The position numbers and the translations under genes were made by a program. Positions 43,456-52,361 of a stretch of 64,000 bases of DNA are shown here, piece by piece. Each line of letters starts with the position of its first letter. Position 1 is the first letter of the stretch. Source of the stretch: Streptomyces humi (GTDB taxonomy: Bacteria; Actinomycetota; Actinomycetes; Streptomycetales; Streptomycetaceae). The notes under the pieces are model-generated. The model saw nothing but the letters and a program-made list of their open reading frames with translations, was not told where the DNA came from and did not search any database. The stretch is from assembly GCF_001005085.2 (NCBI RefSeq), contig NZ_LBMU02000011.1, forward strand, positions 1 through 64,000, read 5' to 3'.

Positions 43456-45837
43456 ATGAGCCGGGTCTATCCGTTCGACGATGCGGCGACGGCCCGGGCT
43501 GTCATCGACGAGAACGGCACGCTGGTCGAGTGGAACGAGGGCGCGCGGCGGCTCCTCGGCCACCCGGCCGACGAGGTCGTGGGCCGGTCCGCGGCGCGGC
43601 TGCTCGCCGGCGACGCCACCGTGTCCGTACCCGCCGGCGCCCGCTGGGACGGCGTGCTGGGACTGCGCCACCGGGACGGCCGTACGCTGCCGGTCTGGCT
43701 GCTCGCCCACCACCGCACCGCGAGCGACGAGCGCCCCGGCCACTGGCTGGTGGTCTCCCCGCTGGACGGCGGCGGCCCCAGCGGCCCGGACGACCCGCTG
43801 GACAGGGCGGTGCTGATGCAGTCGCCGTGCGCCGTCGCCGTCTACGACGAGCAACTGCGGCTGCGCCGGGTGAACGAGGCGATGGCCGAGGTCATCGGGC
43901 TGCCCGAGGCACACATCCGGGGCCTGCGGATCGAGGAGATCGGCGGCCGGCCGCAGAGCGAGGAACTGGAGCGGAACATGCTCCGGGTGCTGACCTCGGG
44001 CCGCCCGCTGGACGTCCAGACCTACACGCGCACCGGCGGCGAGGACGTGGCACACGCCTGGCTGGCCCGGATGGCGCCGGTCACCGACGCGGCGGGACGG
44101 GTGCGCGGGGTGTGTCTGGCCGCGCACGACTTCACCGAGAACTACCTGGCCAGGGAGCGGCTCCAGCTGGTCAACGAGGCGAGCGTGCGGATCGGCAGCA
44201 CCCTGGACGTCGCCCGGACGGCGCAGGAGCTCGCCGACGTGTGTGTGCCCGCGCTCGCCGACTTCGTCACCGTCGACCTGCTGGACCCGCAGGAGTACGG
44301 CGGCGATCTGCCGGTGCGGCTGTGGGCACCGCTCACGCTGCGCCGCACCGCGCACCAGTCGGTGCTGCCCGGCATCCCCGAGGCGGTGCTCAAGCCCGGG
44401 CACACCGAGTCCTACCCGGCCTTCTCCCCGCAGGCCGACTCCCTGATCGCGGGGCGCACGATCGTGGCCTCCGTGCCGTCCGGCGACATGACGAAGTGGC
44501 TCACCTGGCACCGGGCGCGCGCCGAGCGGGTGCGCGAGTTCGGCGTGCACGCCTCGATGGCGGTGCCGATCCAGGCGCGCGGGGTGACCCTGGGGGTCGC
44601 GGTGCTCACCCGGCACCGGCGGCCCGACCCGTTCACCGCGGACGACGTGCTGCTGGCGGAGGAGATCACGGCCCGGGCCGCCGTCTGCATCGACAACGCC
44701 CGCCGCTTCTCCCGCGAGCGCGAGACCGCGCTGGCCCTGCAACGCAGTCTGCTGCCCCGGACGCTGCCGCACACCGCCGCCCTGCGGGCCGCGTCGCGTT
44801 ATCTGCCGGCGGCCCGGGCCGGAGTGGGCGGCGACTGGTTCGACGTGATCCCGTTGTCCGGGCTGCGGGTGGCCATGGTGGTCGGGGACGTGGTCGGCCA
44901 CGGGGTGCAGGCCTCGGCGACCATGGGCCGGCTAAGGACCGCCGTACGCACCCTGGCCGACATCGACCTGGCCCCGGACGAGCTGCTCACCCACCTCGAC
45001 GACCTGGTGCTCCGGCTCTCCGAGGAACAGGGGGGCGAGGGCAGTCCCGGGGAGGTCGGCGCGACCTGCCTGTACGCCGTCTACGACCCGGTGTCCCGGC
45101 GCTGCACGCTGGCCCGGGCCGGCCACCCGCTCCCCGTCGTACTGCGCCCCGGCGGCCGGCTCCACGAGGTGGACCTGCCCGCGGGCCCCCCGCTGGGCCT
45201 GGGCGGGCTGCCCTTCGAGTCGACCGAGATCGAACTGCCCGAGGGCACCGTGCTGGCCATGTTCACGGACGGGCTGATCACCTCCCGGCACCTGGACCCG
45301 GACACCGGTCGCCGGCTCCTGCACGAGGCACTGGCCGCGTACAGCGACTCCCTGGACGAGACCTGCGACCGGATCCTGCACGCCCTCCTGCCGTCGGGCG
45401 GTGCCGCCGACGACGTGGCCCTGCTGCTGGCCCGCACCCAGAGCCTGCCGGCGTCCCGGGTGGCGACCTGGGACGTCCCCGCCGATCCCGCCCTGGTCGG
45501 GCAGATTCGCAAGCGGGTCGTGGAGCAGCTGGACGTGTGGGACCTGAGCGCGGCCGCCTTCACCGCGGAGCTGGTGGTCAGCGAACTGGTCACCAACGCC
45601 ATCCGGTACGGCGCCCACCCGATCCGGCTGCGGCTGATCCACGACACGACCACGCTGATCTGCGAGGTCTCCGACACCAACCACACGGCCCCGCACCTGC
45701 GCCGGGCCAAGACCTGGGACGAGGGCGGCCGGGGCCTGCTGCTGGTCGCTCAGCTCACCCAGCGCTGGGGCAGCAGACACACCCCCGAGGGCAAGACGAT
45801 CTGGGCCGAACTGTCACTGCTCGACCAGGACGGCTGA
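43456..45837 (+). CDS. SpoIIE-type PP2C phosphatase with PAS, GAF and anti-sigma ATPase domains
   Basis: 793 residues from ATG 43456 (GGGAG 7 bases upstream). Approximate order: PAS (5-110; ARAVIDENGTLVEWNEGARRLLG), second PAS (115-230), GAF (240-420), phosphatase (435-665; AGVGGDWFDVI, VVGDVVGHG, RAGHPLPVV, MFTDGLITS), C-terminal RsbW-like ATPase (675-790; N-box ELVTNAIRYG, GGRGLLLVAQ). It carries both phosphatase and anti-sigma kinase modules and so could both reset and phosphorylate an anti-anti-sigma partner. Its 3' end overlaps the convergent helR gene by 24 bp. Confidence 0.9.
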   Translation: MSRVYPFDDAATARAVIDENGTLVEWNEGARRLLGHPADEVVGRSAARLLAGDATVSVPAGARWDGVLGLRHRDGRTLPVWLLAHHRTASDERPGHWLVVSPLDGGGPSGPDDPLDRAVLMQSPCAVAVYDEQLRLRRVNEAMAEVIGLPEAHIRGLRIEEIGGRPQSEELERNMLRVLTSGRPLDVQTYTRTGGEDVAHAWLARMAPVTDAAGRVRGVCLAAHDFTENYLARERLQLVNEASVRIGSTLDVARTAQELADVCVPALADFVTVDLLDPQEYGGDLPVRLWAPLTLRRTAHQSVLPGIPEAVLKPGHTESYPAFSPQADSLIAGRTIVASVPSGDMTKWLTWHRARAERVREFGVHASMAVPIQARGVTLGVAVLTRHRRPDPFTADDVLLAEEITARAAVCIDNARRFSRERETALALQRSLLPRTLPHTAALRAASRYLPAARAGVGGDWFDVIPLSGLRVAMVVGDVVGHGVQASATMGRLRTAVRTLADIDLAPDELLTHLDDLVLRLSEEQGGEGSPGEVGATCLYAVYDPVSRRCTLARAGHPLPVVLRPGGRLHEVDLPAGPPLGLGGLPFESTEIELPEGTVLAMFTDGLITSRHLDPDTGRRLLHEALAAYSDSLDETCDRILHALLPSGGAADDVALLLARTQSLPASRVATWDVPADPALVGQIRKRVVEQLDVWDLSAAAFTAELVVSELVTNAIRYGAHPIRLRLIHDTTTLICEVSDTNHTAPHLRRAKTWDEGGRGLLLVAQLTQRWGSRHTPEGKTIWAELSLLDQDG

Positions 45838-48027
45838 CCCCGCCGGACCCGCCGGGGCACCGCTCGTGAGGATCACCAGTTGCCGGGTCGCGCGGGTCAT
45901 CGCCACGTAGCGGTCGACGGCGCCCTCGACACCCTCGCCGAACTCCGCCGGGTCCACCAGGACCACCAGGTCGAACTCCAGGCCCTTCGAGAGCGCCGGG
46001 GGCAGCGATCCGACCCGGTCGGTGGCGGGGAAGCCGGGGGCGCCGATCACGCAGGCGGTGCCGCCGGCGTGGGCGGCGAGCCAGCGGTCAACGACCGCGT
46101 CCAGCTCGGACGCGGAGCCGTGGACCACGGGCAGGCCGCCGCGGCGGATCGAGGTCGGCACGTTGGCGTCGGGCAGCACCGCCCGGATGACCGGCTCGGC
46201 CTCCGTCATGATCTCCTCGGGCGTGCGGTAGTTGATGCTCAGCGAGGCCATGGTGATCCGGTCGAACCCGACCCGCTCCAGGCGTTCCCGCCACGACTCG
46301 GTGAATCCGTGCCGGGCCTGGGCGCGGTCGCCGACGATCGTGAAGCTGCGGGACGGGCAGCGCTGCAACAGCATCTGCCACTCCGCGTCGGTGAGTTCCT
46401 GGGCCTCGTCCACGACGATGTGCGCGAACGGCCCGGCGAGCAGGTCCGGGGTGACGGTGGACAGTTCGGACTCGTCGACCAGGCTGACCCGGGCGTCCGC
46501 GCCGCGCAACATCCTGACCAGACCCTCGCCGTCGTCACCGTCGGCGCCCGAGTCGGCGACCGCCCCGATCAGGTTGTCCACGACCTGCGCCATCCGCTCG
46601 CGCTGCGCGGCGAGGACGGCCTGCCGCCGCTGCCCGCGCCGGGCCGCCTCCGGGTCGCCGAGCCGCTGCCGGGCCGCGTCCAGGAGCGGCAGGTCGGAGA
46701 CGGTCCAGGCGTGCGCGTCGGCGCGCTGCAACGTCCGCACGTCGTCCCGGCCGAGCCAGGGGGCGCACATCCGCAGGTAGGCGGGCACCGTCCAGAGGTC
46801 CCCGACCAGGTCGGCCGGATCCAGCAGCGGCCAGGCCCGGTGGAGGGCGTCGACCAGGTCCCGGTCCCGCCGGACGGACGCGAGGAATTGCTCGGGCGTG
46901 ACGTCCTCACCGGCGCACCTGTCCAGCAGGATGGTGGCCAGTTCCTCCCAGATCTGGTCGCGGGCCTCGTTGTGCGGGGTGCCCGGCGCCGGTGCGCGGA
47001 ACGCGTCGGCCCAGTCGTCGGCGGTCAGCCGCAGGTCGCCCCAGTCGGTGCCGACCGTCATCGCCTCGGTGGGCGGCTCCTCGTAGAAGCGGACCGCCGT
47101 CTCGATCGCCCGCACCATCTCCGCGGACGACTTCAGCCGCGCCACCTCGGGGTCGGCCTCGGGGGCCGCGTCGGCGCCCTCGTCGACGAGGTCGGCCAGG
47201 ACGCAGGTCTGCACGCCCTCCTCGCCGAGGCTGGGCAGCACGTCGGAGACGTAGTTCAGGTAGGGCCGGTGCGGGCCGACGAACAGCACCCCGCCGCGCC
47301 GGTGGCCGAGGCGGGGGTCGGCGTACAGGAGGTGGGCGGTGCGGTGCAGGGCGACGACGGTCTTGCCGGTGCCCGGACCGCCGTCGACGACGAGGGCGCC
47401 CCGGGACCCGGCGCGGATGACGGCGTCCTGGTCGGCCTGGATGGTGGCGAGCACGTCACGCATGCGTGCGGACCGGTCGGCGCCGAGGCTCGCCACGAAG
47501 GCCGACTGGTCGTCGAGCGCCGCGTGCCCGTCGAGCCCGTCGGCGGTGAACACCTCGTCCCAGTAGTCGCTGACCCGGCCGTCCGTCCAGCGGTACCTGC
47601 GGCGGCTGCGCAGCCCCATCGGGTCGGCGTGGGTCGCCGCGAAGAACGGCTCGGCGGCCGGGGATCGCCAGTCGAGCAGCAGCCGGCGGCCCTCGCCGTC
47701 GGTGAGGCCGAGCCGGCCGATGTAGACGGGCTCGGGGTCGTCGGCGGGGACGATGTGCCCGAGGCACAGGTCCAGGCCGAAGCGGCGCAGGGTGCGCAGC
47801 CGTCCGGTCAGCCGGTGGATCTCGGTGTCCCGGTCCATCGCGGCCCGGCCGGTGCCGCCGGGCGCCCTGAGCTCGGCGTCGAGCCGCTCGGACAGTTCGG
47901 CGATGGACTGCGCGAGACAGTCGGCGACGGCGGCGAAGTGCCGCTCGTCACCACCGATCAGCACCGGATCGGCCTTGGCGGAGAGACGTTCGGGCAGCTC
48001 GAAGGCACGGGTGGTGAGGGGGTTCAC
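45814..48027 (-). CDS. helR: RNA polymerase-associated helicase-like ATPase HelR
   Basis: 737 residues from GTG 48027 (CTGGAG 9 bases upstream). NPLTTRAFELPERLSAKADPVLI is the HelR-type N terminus. The UvrD-like motor has Walker A GGPGTGKTVVALHR, HIVVDEAQELTDAEW (motif II), SFTIVGDRAQARHG (motif III) and VAMTRATRQLVIL (motif VI). HelR and HelD relatives bind RNA polymerase and recycle stalled enzyme. HelR is known to displace rifamycins from RNAP and give resistance. It is second in a unit with the glycosyltransferase at 48141, 113 bp apart. Confidence 0.93.
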   Translation of the reverse strand: MNPLTTRAFELPERLSAKADPVLIGGDERHFAAVADCLAQSIAELSERLDAELRAPGGTGRAAMDRDTEIHRLTGRLRTLRRFGLDLCLGHIVPADDPEPVYIGRLGLTDGEGRRLLLDWRSPAAEPFFAATHADPMGLRSRRRYRWTDGRVSDYWDEVFTADGLDGHAALDDQSAFVASLGADRSARMRDVLATIQADQDAVIRAGSRGALVVDGGPGTGKTVVALHRTAHLLYADPRLGHRRGGVLFVGPHRPYLNYVSDVLPSLGEEGVQTCVLADLVDEGADAAPEADPEVARLKSSAEMVRAIETAVRFYEEPPTEAMTVGTDWGDLRLTADDWADAFRAPAPGTPHNEARDQIWEELATILLDRCAGEDVTPEQFLASVRRDRDLVDALHRAWPLLDPADLVGDLWTVPAYLRMCAPWLGRDDVRTLQRADAHAWTVSDLPLLDAARQRLGDPEAARRGQRRQAVLAAQRERMAQVVDNLIGAVADSGADGDDGEGLVRMLRGADARVSLVDESELSTVTPDLLAGPFAHIVVDEAQELTDAEWQMLLQRCPSRSFTIVGDRAQARHGFTESWRERLERVGFDRITMASLSINYRTPEEIMTEAEPVIRAVLPDANVPTSIRRGGLPVVHGSASELDAVVDRWLAAHAGGTACVIGAPGFPATDRVGSLPPALSKGLEFDLVVLVDPAEFGEGVEGAVDRYVAMTRATRQLVILTSGAPAGPAGSAVLVEQ

Positions 48028-48048
48028 TGCATCAGCTCCAGGAGAGGG

Positions 48049-48076
48049 CCGCCCGTCCGGGGATGCGGACGGGCGG
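48049..48076 (-). terminator. Hairpin between rgt and helR
   Basis: An 11-bp perfect stem (CCGCCCGTCCG, 48049-48059, with 48066-48076) and 6-nt loop in the 113-bp gap. It could partly terminate or process the transcript, uncoupling helR level from rgt level. Confidence 0.5.
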
Positions 48077-48140
48077 AGCGCCCGACCGGACATGACGGAC
48101 GGGGCCGTGGGGGCGGGCGCGGGGGTGCGGGAGGGGTGGG

Positions 48141-49343
48141 TCAGCTGCCGTCGAGGAGCATGCGGGCCGCCACCGTCGCGCCGTCGGCGCGGATCGAGGG
48201 GGCCACGGCGGTGGCGCGGGCGCGGGTCTCGGGGGTGAGGGCCGTGGCGAGCGCGGCCGAGAGGGTGTCGACGGTGGGGGTCGGGCCCTCGTGGGCCGCC
48301 CCGATGCCCAGTGCGGCCACCCGGGCGGCCCAGTGCGGCTGGTCGACGACCTGGGGAACGACCACCTGGGGCGCCCCCGCCAGGGCCGCGGTCGTCGTCG
48401 TGCCGGCACCGCCGTGGTGCACGACGGCCGCCACCCGGCGGAACAGTGCCTGGTGGTTGACCTCACCGGTCACGAAGCAGTCGTCCGATGCGCCGCCCGG
48501 GTTCAGTTCCGCCCAGCCGTGCCCGACGAGCACCCGGTGGCCCTGGGCGCGCACCGACTCGACGGCCACCCGGGCGGCGTCCGGCGCGCCGCGCATGGCC
48601 ATGCTGCCGAAGCCGACGTACACCGGCGGTGGGCCGGCTTCCAGGAAGGCCGTCAGCTCGGCCGGGAGCGGGCGGTCGTCCGGCAGGACCCACGCCCCGG
48701 TCTGCACGAGGTCGAGATCCGTCATGTCCTGCCAGGGGGCCAGGAACGGGTCGGCCGCCAGCCAGGGCCGGTCGGTGAGGACGTGGTCACGGACGTTGTC
48801 CACCGGGGGCAGGCCGAGCGCGGCCCGGTGCGTGTTGAGCGCCTGCCCGTACAGGGCGTTCACCCGCTCGGCGTCCACCTTCCACAGCGTCGCCAGGTCG
48901 GCGTCGGCGGGGTCCGGGCGGCCCGGCCGGCGCGCCGGCGGGAACCGCGAGGACGGCAGCCCGGCCGTGTGGTAGCAGGCCAGCACGTAGCGGATGCCCA
49001 GTTTCTCGGCGACCGACCGCGCCCCGGCCGGCATCAGCCCGGTCGCCACCAGCGCGTCGCACCCCTCGGCCGCCGGAGCCACCGTGTCGAAGTGCGCGGC
49101 GACCAGTTCGGGAGCGAGCTTGAAGGCGTCCCCGGGCGACGGGTTCGGCCTGGTCACCAGCGCTCGTACGGACGGACCGAACGGCACGTGCGGTACCCCC
49201 GCACGGGCCAGCAGCTCGGCGAACTCCGCGTCCGGCGGTGCGCACACCCGCACCTCGGCCCCGAGCGAACGCAGCGCCGCCCCGAGGCCCGCCAACGGCT
49301 CGACGTCCCCGCGCGACCCGTACCCCATCAGCAAAACACGCAC
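48141..49343 (-). CDS. rgt: Rifamycin-type glycosyltransferase (GT1)
   Basis: 400 residues. GTG 49343 is chosen because GGGGGA lies 8 bases upstream and the family begins VRVLLMGYGSRGDVEPL; ATG 49352 directly abuts that site. The GT-B fold ends with the donor-binding signature HHGGAGTTTTAALAGAPQVVVPQVVDQPHWA. Related enzymes glucosylate macrolides and rifamycins. The rifamycin-associated element upstream and helR downstream make rifamycin the most likely acceptor: known Rgt enzymes inactivate rifampin by glycosylating the ansa-chain C23 hydroxyl. The gene symbol rests on that context. Confidence 0.85.
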   Translation of the reverse strand: MRVLLMGYGSRGDVEPLAGLGAALRSLGAEVRVCAPPDAEFAELLARAGVPHVPFGPSVRALVTRPNPSPGDAFKLAPELVAAHFDTVAPAAEGCDALVATGLMPAGARSVAEKLGIRYVLACYHTAGLPSSRFPPARRPGRPDPADADLATLWKVDAERVNALYGQALNTHRAALGLPPVDNVRDHVLTDRPWLAADPFLAPWQDMTDLDLVQTGAWVLPDDRPLPAELTAFLEAGPPPVYVGFGSMAMRGAPDAARVAVESVRAQGHRVLVGHGWAELNPGGASDDCFVTGEVNHQALFRRVAAVVHHGGAGTTTTAALAGAPQVVVPQVVDQPHWAARVAALGIGAAHEGPTPTVDTLSAALATALTPETRARATAVAPSIRADGATVAARMLLDGS

Positions 49344-49403
49344 TCGACACATCCCCCATCACCGCGGTTCCTGTCTTCGGCCTGCGATTTTGCGGGACAA
49401 GGG

Positions 49404-49422
49404 GGGCCTTGCGGCAAGCCCC
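49404..49422 (-). promoter_or_regulatory. Rifamycin-associated element (RAE)
   Basis: GGGCCTTGCGGCAAGCCCC; read on the minus strand GGGGCTTGCCGCAAGGCCC. It matches the published actinobacterial RAE (GGGGCTTGCGGCAAGGCCC, quoted from memory) in all 18 arm positions and differs only in the central base. It lies 60 bases upstream of the rgt start. A TATAGC-like -10 lies just upstream of it (about 49431-49436). Confidence 0.88.
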
Positions 49423-49486
49423 CCAGTGCGCTATACGTTGAGAAGGGAGAGGGAAAGGGGCCGCCGGTGCGCGGCCCTCAGTGCTG

Positions 49487-50035
49487 TCAGGGCGCGCTGA
49501 GCCACGGCCGGACCTGCTTGCGTGCCTCGTGCAGCCGCGACTTCAGCGTCCCCAGCGGGATCCCCACCCGCTCCGCGACTTCCGCGTAGTCCAGCTGGCA
49601 GATGTCCCGGTAGACGAGGGGCGCGACCAGCTGCGGGTGCTCCCGCTCCAGCCGGTCCAGTGCCTCCAGCAGGTCGATCCGGGAGCCCGCGATCACGCTG
49701 GTGGTGCGCGGGTCGACGTACTGGGCCGGTTCGATGGCCGCCGGCTGTTCGGCCGCCCGCCGCTTCAGGTCGCGGTACTTCTGCCGGGAGCAGTTCGCGA
49801 CGACCGTGTAGAGCCAGGTGCTGAAGCGGCTGCGGCCCTCGAACGTGGCGATCTTCCGGGAGATCTGGAGCAGCACGTCCTGGGCGGCTTCCTCGGCGTC
49901 CTCACGGCACGGCAGGAAGCGCCCGCAGCGCCGTACGACGTCGGGCCAGACCTCGGTCAGCAACTGGTTCAGGGCCCGCTGGTCGCCCGCGGCGGCCCGC
50001 CGGGCGAGGTCTTCGGTCAGCGCGGCGTCCGGCAC
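49487..50035 (-). CDS. ECF-type sigma-70 family RNA polymerase sigma factor
   Basis: 182 residues. Region 2 (about 20-90) contains CREDAEEAAQDVLLQISRKIATFEGRSRFSTWLYTVVANCSRQKYR; region 4 (about 125-175) contains LDYAEVAERVGIPLGTLKSRLHEARKQV. The linker is short and no region 3 is present. No anti-sigma gene is adjacent. The nearest neighbour is a divergent Ser/Thr kinase 46 bp away, so control by phosphorylation is possible. Two Cys (residues 37 and 43, RRCGRFLPCRED) sit close together near region 2. Confidence 0.9.
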   Translation of the reverse strand: MPDAALTEDLARRAAAGDQRALNQLLTEVWPDVVRRCGRFLPCREDAEEAAQDVLLQISRKIATFEGRSRFSTWLYTVVANCSRQKYRDLKRRAAEQPAAIEPAQYVDPRTTSVIAGSRIDLLEALDRLEREHPQLVAPLVYRDICQLDYAEVAERVGIPLGTLKSRLHEARKQVRPWLSAP

Positions 50036-50081
50036 GGGAGGTCCCCCTCGAAGTCGATCTCAGGCCAGGCATGATAGTCGT

Positions 50082-51479
50082 ATGCAACCCCTGGAGCGGA
50101 TCGGCCGCTATCGCCTCGAACGGCGCCTGGGCACCGGTGCCTTCGGGACGGTCTGGCTCGCCCACGACGACCAGCTGGACGCCCCGGTCGCGGTGAAGGT
50201 CCTCGCCGACAACTGGTCCCACCGTCTCGACATCCACGACCGTTTCCTGTCCGAGGCGCGACTGCTGCGCCGGGCCGACTCGAAGCGGGTGGTGCAGGTC
50301 TACGACATCGGCGAACTCCCGGACGGACGGCCGTACTTCGTGATGGAGTACGCCGACGCGGGCACCCTGGCCGACCTGCTCGCCGGCGGCCCGCTGCCGG
50401 TGCCGGACGCGTTGCGGCTGACCTCGCTGGCGGCGCGCGGCGCGGCGGACCTGCACGAGGCGGGGATCGTGCACCGTGACATCAAGCCGACCAACGTGCT
50501 GCTGCGCACCGCGCCGGACGGCACCAGGCGGGTGCTGCTGGCCGACCTGGGGCTGGCGAAGAGCCTGGCGCAGGCGTCCGGGCTCACCCTCGCCGCCGGT
50601 TCGGCGGGCTACCAGCCACCGGAGCAGGCCCAGCCCGGCGAGGGCATCGACGCCCGCGCCGACATCTACGCCCTGGGCGCGGTGGGCTACGAGCTGGTGA
50701 CCGCGACGGTGCCGGGGGCGCCGGGGCGGGTGGTGCTCCCGGAGCGGCTGCGGCCGGACCTCGCGGAGGACGTGCAGCGGGCGCTGATGCGGGCCATGGA
50801 GCCGGACCGGCAGCGGCGCTGGCCCACCGCGCACGCCTTCGCGGACGAGCTGGACCGGCTGGCGGCCCGCTCCGCGGCCCGGCGGCCGAAGCGGCTGGAC
50901 GGTGTCCGGCGGCGGCTCAACGCGGTCACGCTCACCCTCGCCGCGGTCCTCGCGGCCGGCGGCACCGCGGTCGGGGTCACCCTGCTGCACCGGGGTGGGA
51001 CGGCGGACGGCGAGACGCGGGTCGCCGACTCGACCGGGCGGCTGGTGGCCGAGGTGCCGTCCGGGTGGGCGGGCGAGCTGCGGAACTCCGGCTGGAACCC
51101 GCAGGCCCTCGGGCTGGCGTCGGGTCACGAGCCGGGCCTGGAGGTCGCCGACGACGTGTCGCGGTGGCAGGACCTGACGACCGGCGTGAACGGCGTCTTC
51201 ATCGGCCTGAGCGAGCACGGCGACGTCACGGCCGAGGTGAACGCGCTGTCCCACTCCGGCTGCCGGTACGACGGCAGCCGTGCCTTCACCGGTACCGCCT
51301 GGAAGGGCCGGGTGCGGACCTGGAGCGGCTGTTCCGGCGCGGGCGGCTCGATCCAGGAGGCGGCCCTCGTCCCGGCCGGCGGGGACGCCCAGCCCCAGGT
51401 GTACGTGCAGGTGCGGCAGAAGGGCGCCGCGGACGGCCATACCACGGACGGCATACTCCGGTCGCTCCGGGTCACCTGA
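50082..51479 (+). CDS. Single-pass Ser/Thr protein kinase with extracellular domain
   Basis: 465 residues. ATG 50082 is the family-like start QPLERIGRYRLERRLG. The kinase domain (10-265) has GTGAFGTV, Lys39 (VAVKVL), HRDIKPTN with Asp133, and DLG at 155-157 in place of DFG. One membrane helix lies at about 281-302. The ~160-residue outer domain is Trp- and Gly-containing with two Cys (SGCRYDG, WSGCSG). It resembles the C-terminal part of other Streptomyces kinases and has no PASTA repeats. Divergent from the ECF sigma gene by 46 bp, so the two may share regulation. Confidence 0.9.
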   Translation: MQPLERIGRYRLERRLGTGAFGTVWLAHDDQLDAPVAVKVLADNWSHRLDIHDRFLSEARLLRRADSKRVVQVYDIGELPDGRPYFVMEYADAGTLADLLAGGPLPVPDALRLTSLAARGAADLHEAGIVHRDIKPTNVLLRTAPDGTRRVLLADLGLAKSLAQASGLTLAAGSAGYQPPEQAQPGEGIDARADIYALGAVGYELVTATVPGAPGRVVLPERLRPDLAEDVQRALMRAMEPDRQRRWPTAHAFADELDRLAARSAARRPKRLDGVRRRLNAVTLTLAAVLAAGGTAVGVTLLHRGGTADGETRVADSTGRLVAEVPSGWAGELRNSGWNPQALGLASGHEPGLEVADDVSRWQDLTTGVNGVFIGLSEHGDVTAEVNALSHSGCRYDGSRAFTGTAWKGRVRTWSGCSGAGGSIQEAALVPAGGDAQPQVYVQVRQKGAADGHTTDGILRSLRVT

Positions 51480-51605
51480 CCCGATGAAATATCAGCGTGC
51501 CCCGAACTTTTCCGCCGCTCGTCGCATCGGATGGTGGTGACGGCGCACGCCGCGCCGCGGGCACGCCTCGAACGCATGCCATGACCTCCAGGAGTGTTGA
51601 GAAAG

Positions 51606-52343
51606 ATGGCGCACACGTCCCAGTCCTCGCGGCGCGGGGCGGCCCTGCTCGTGAGCACGGTCGCCGCTCTGGGCCTCCTGACCGCCTGCGGCAACGGCGG
51701 CCAGGGCAAGACCCCGGAGTCGGTCTCGGGCACGGCCGCGCCCGCGACCGGCAACTCGGCGGGTCCGGGCGACTCCGGCACGGCTTCCGGCACGGCTTCC
51801 GGCACGGCGGGCACCGGTTCCCCGTCGTCGGGGACGGCCGGCTCGGCGACCGGCTCGGCGACCGGCGACTCCGCGAACGGGGGCGGCTCGACGGGCGGCG
51901 GTGGCACCACCACCGCGAGCAGCACCCGCTGTCACACCTCCGATCTGAACGCCTCGGTGGGCGGCAACGACCCGGGGGCCGGCCAGGAGAACTTCCCGAT
52001 CGTGCTCACCAACACCTCGCCCCGCACCTGCACCGTGCGCGGCTATCCGGGCGCCGCCTTCGTGACCGCCTCCGGCACCCAGCTCGGCCCGGACCCGCAA
52101 CGGGAGACCGGCACCACCGCCCGGACGATCACCCTCGAGTCCGGGCAGAGCGCCTGGGCGGGGCTGACCTTCTCCAGCCCGGACATCAGCGGTGCCAAGA
52201 CGGCGACCCCGGCGTCGCTGCTGATCACTCCGCCCGACGAGAAGAACTCGCTGAAGGTCGCCTGGAAGGGCGGCCCGGTCCCCGTCTCCGGCAACTCCTC
52301 CGCGGTGCGCCTCAACGTGTTCAGCGCCGGCACCGGCGCCTGA
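51606..52343 (+). CDS. DUF4232 lipoprotein
   Basis: 245 residues from ATG 51606. A lipoprotein signal ends in LGLLTAC, giving a lipidated Cys at about residue 28. A ~75-residue Gly/Ser/Thr/Ala linker follows, then a DUF4232 domain starting CHTSDLNASVGG and continuing FPIVLTNTSPRTCTVRGYPGAAF. The two Cys probably form a disulfide. It is an outer-surface protein of unknown function. It lies after the kinase gene with 126 bp between and was read from the same strand. Confidence 0.87.
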   Translation: MAHTSQSSRRGAALLVSTVAALGLLTACGNGGQGKTPESVSGTAAPATGNSAGPGDSGTASGTASGTAGTGSPSSGTAGSATGSATGDSANGGGSTGGGGTTTASSTRCHTSDLNASVGGNDPGAGQENFPIVLTNTSPRTCTVRGYPGAAFVTASGTQLGPDPQRETGTTARTITLESGQSAWAGLTFSSPDISGAKTATPASLLITPPDEKNSLKVAWKGGPVPVSGNSSAVRLNVFSAGTGA

Positions 52344-52361
52344 TCACCCCTCTCGGTCCGG

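Noticed and set aside
45880..48975. About 1030-codon open frame on the plus strand
   Set aside because: It is antisense to helR and rgt, both of which have strong domain evidence; the translation has no recognisable motif.
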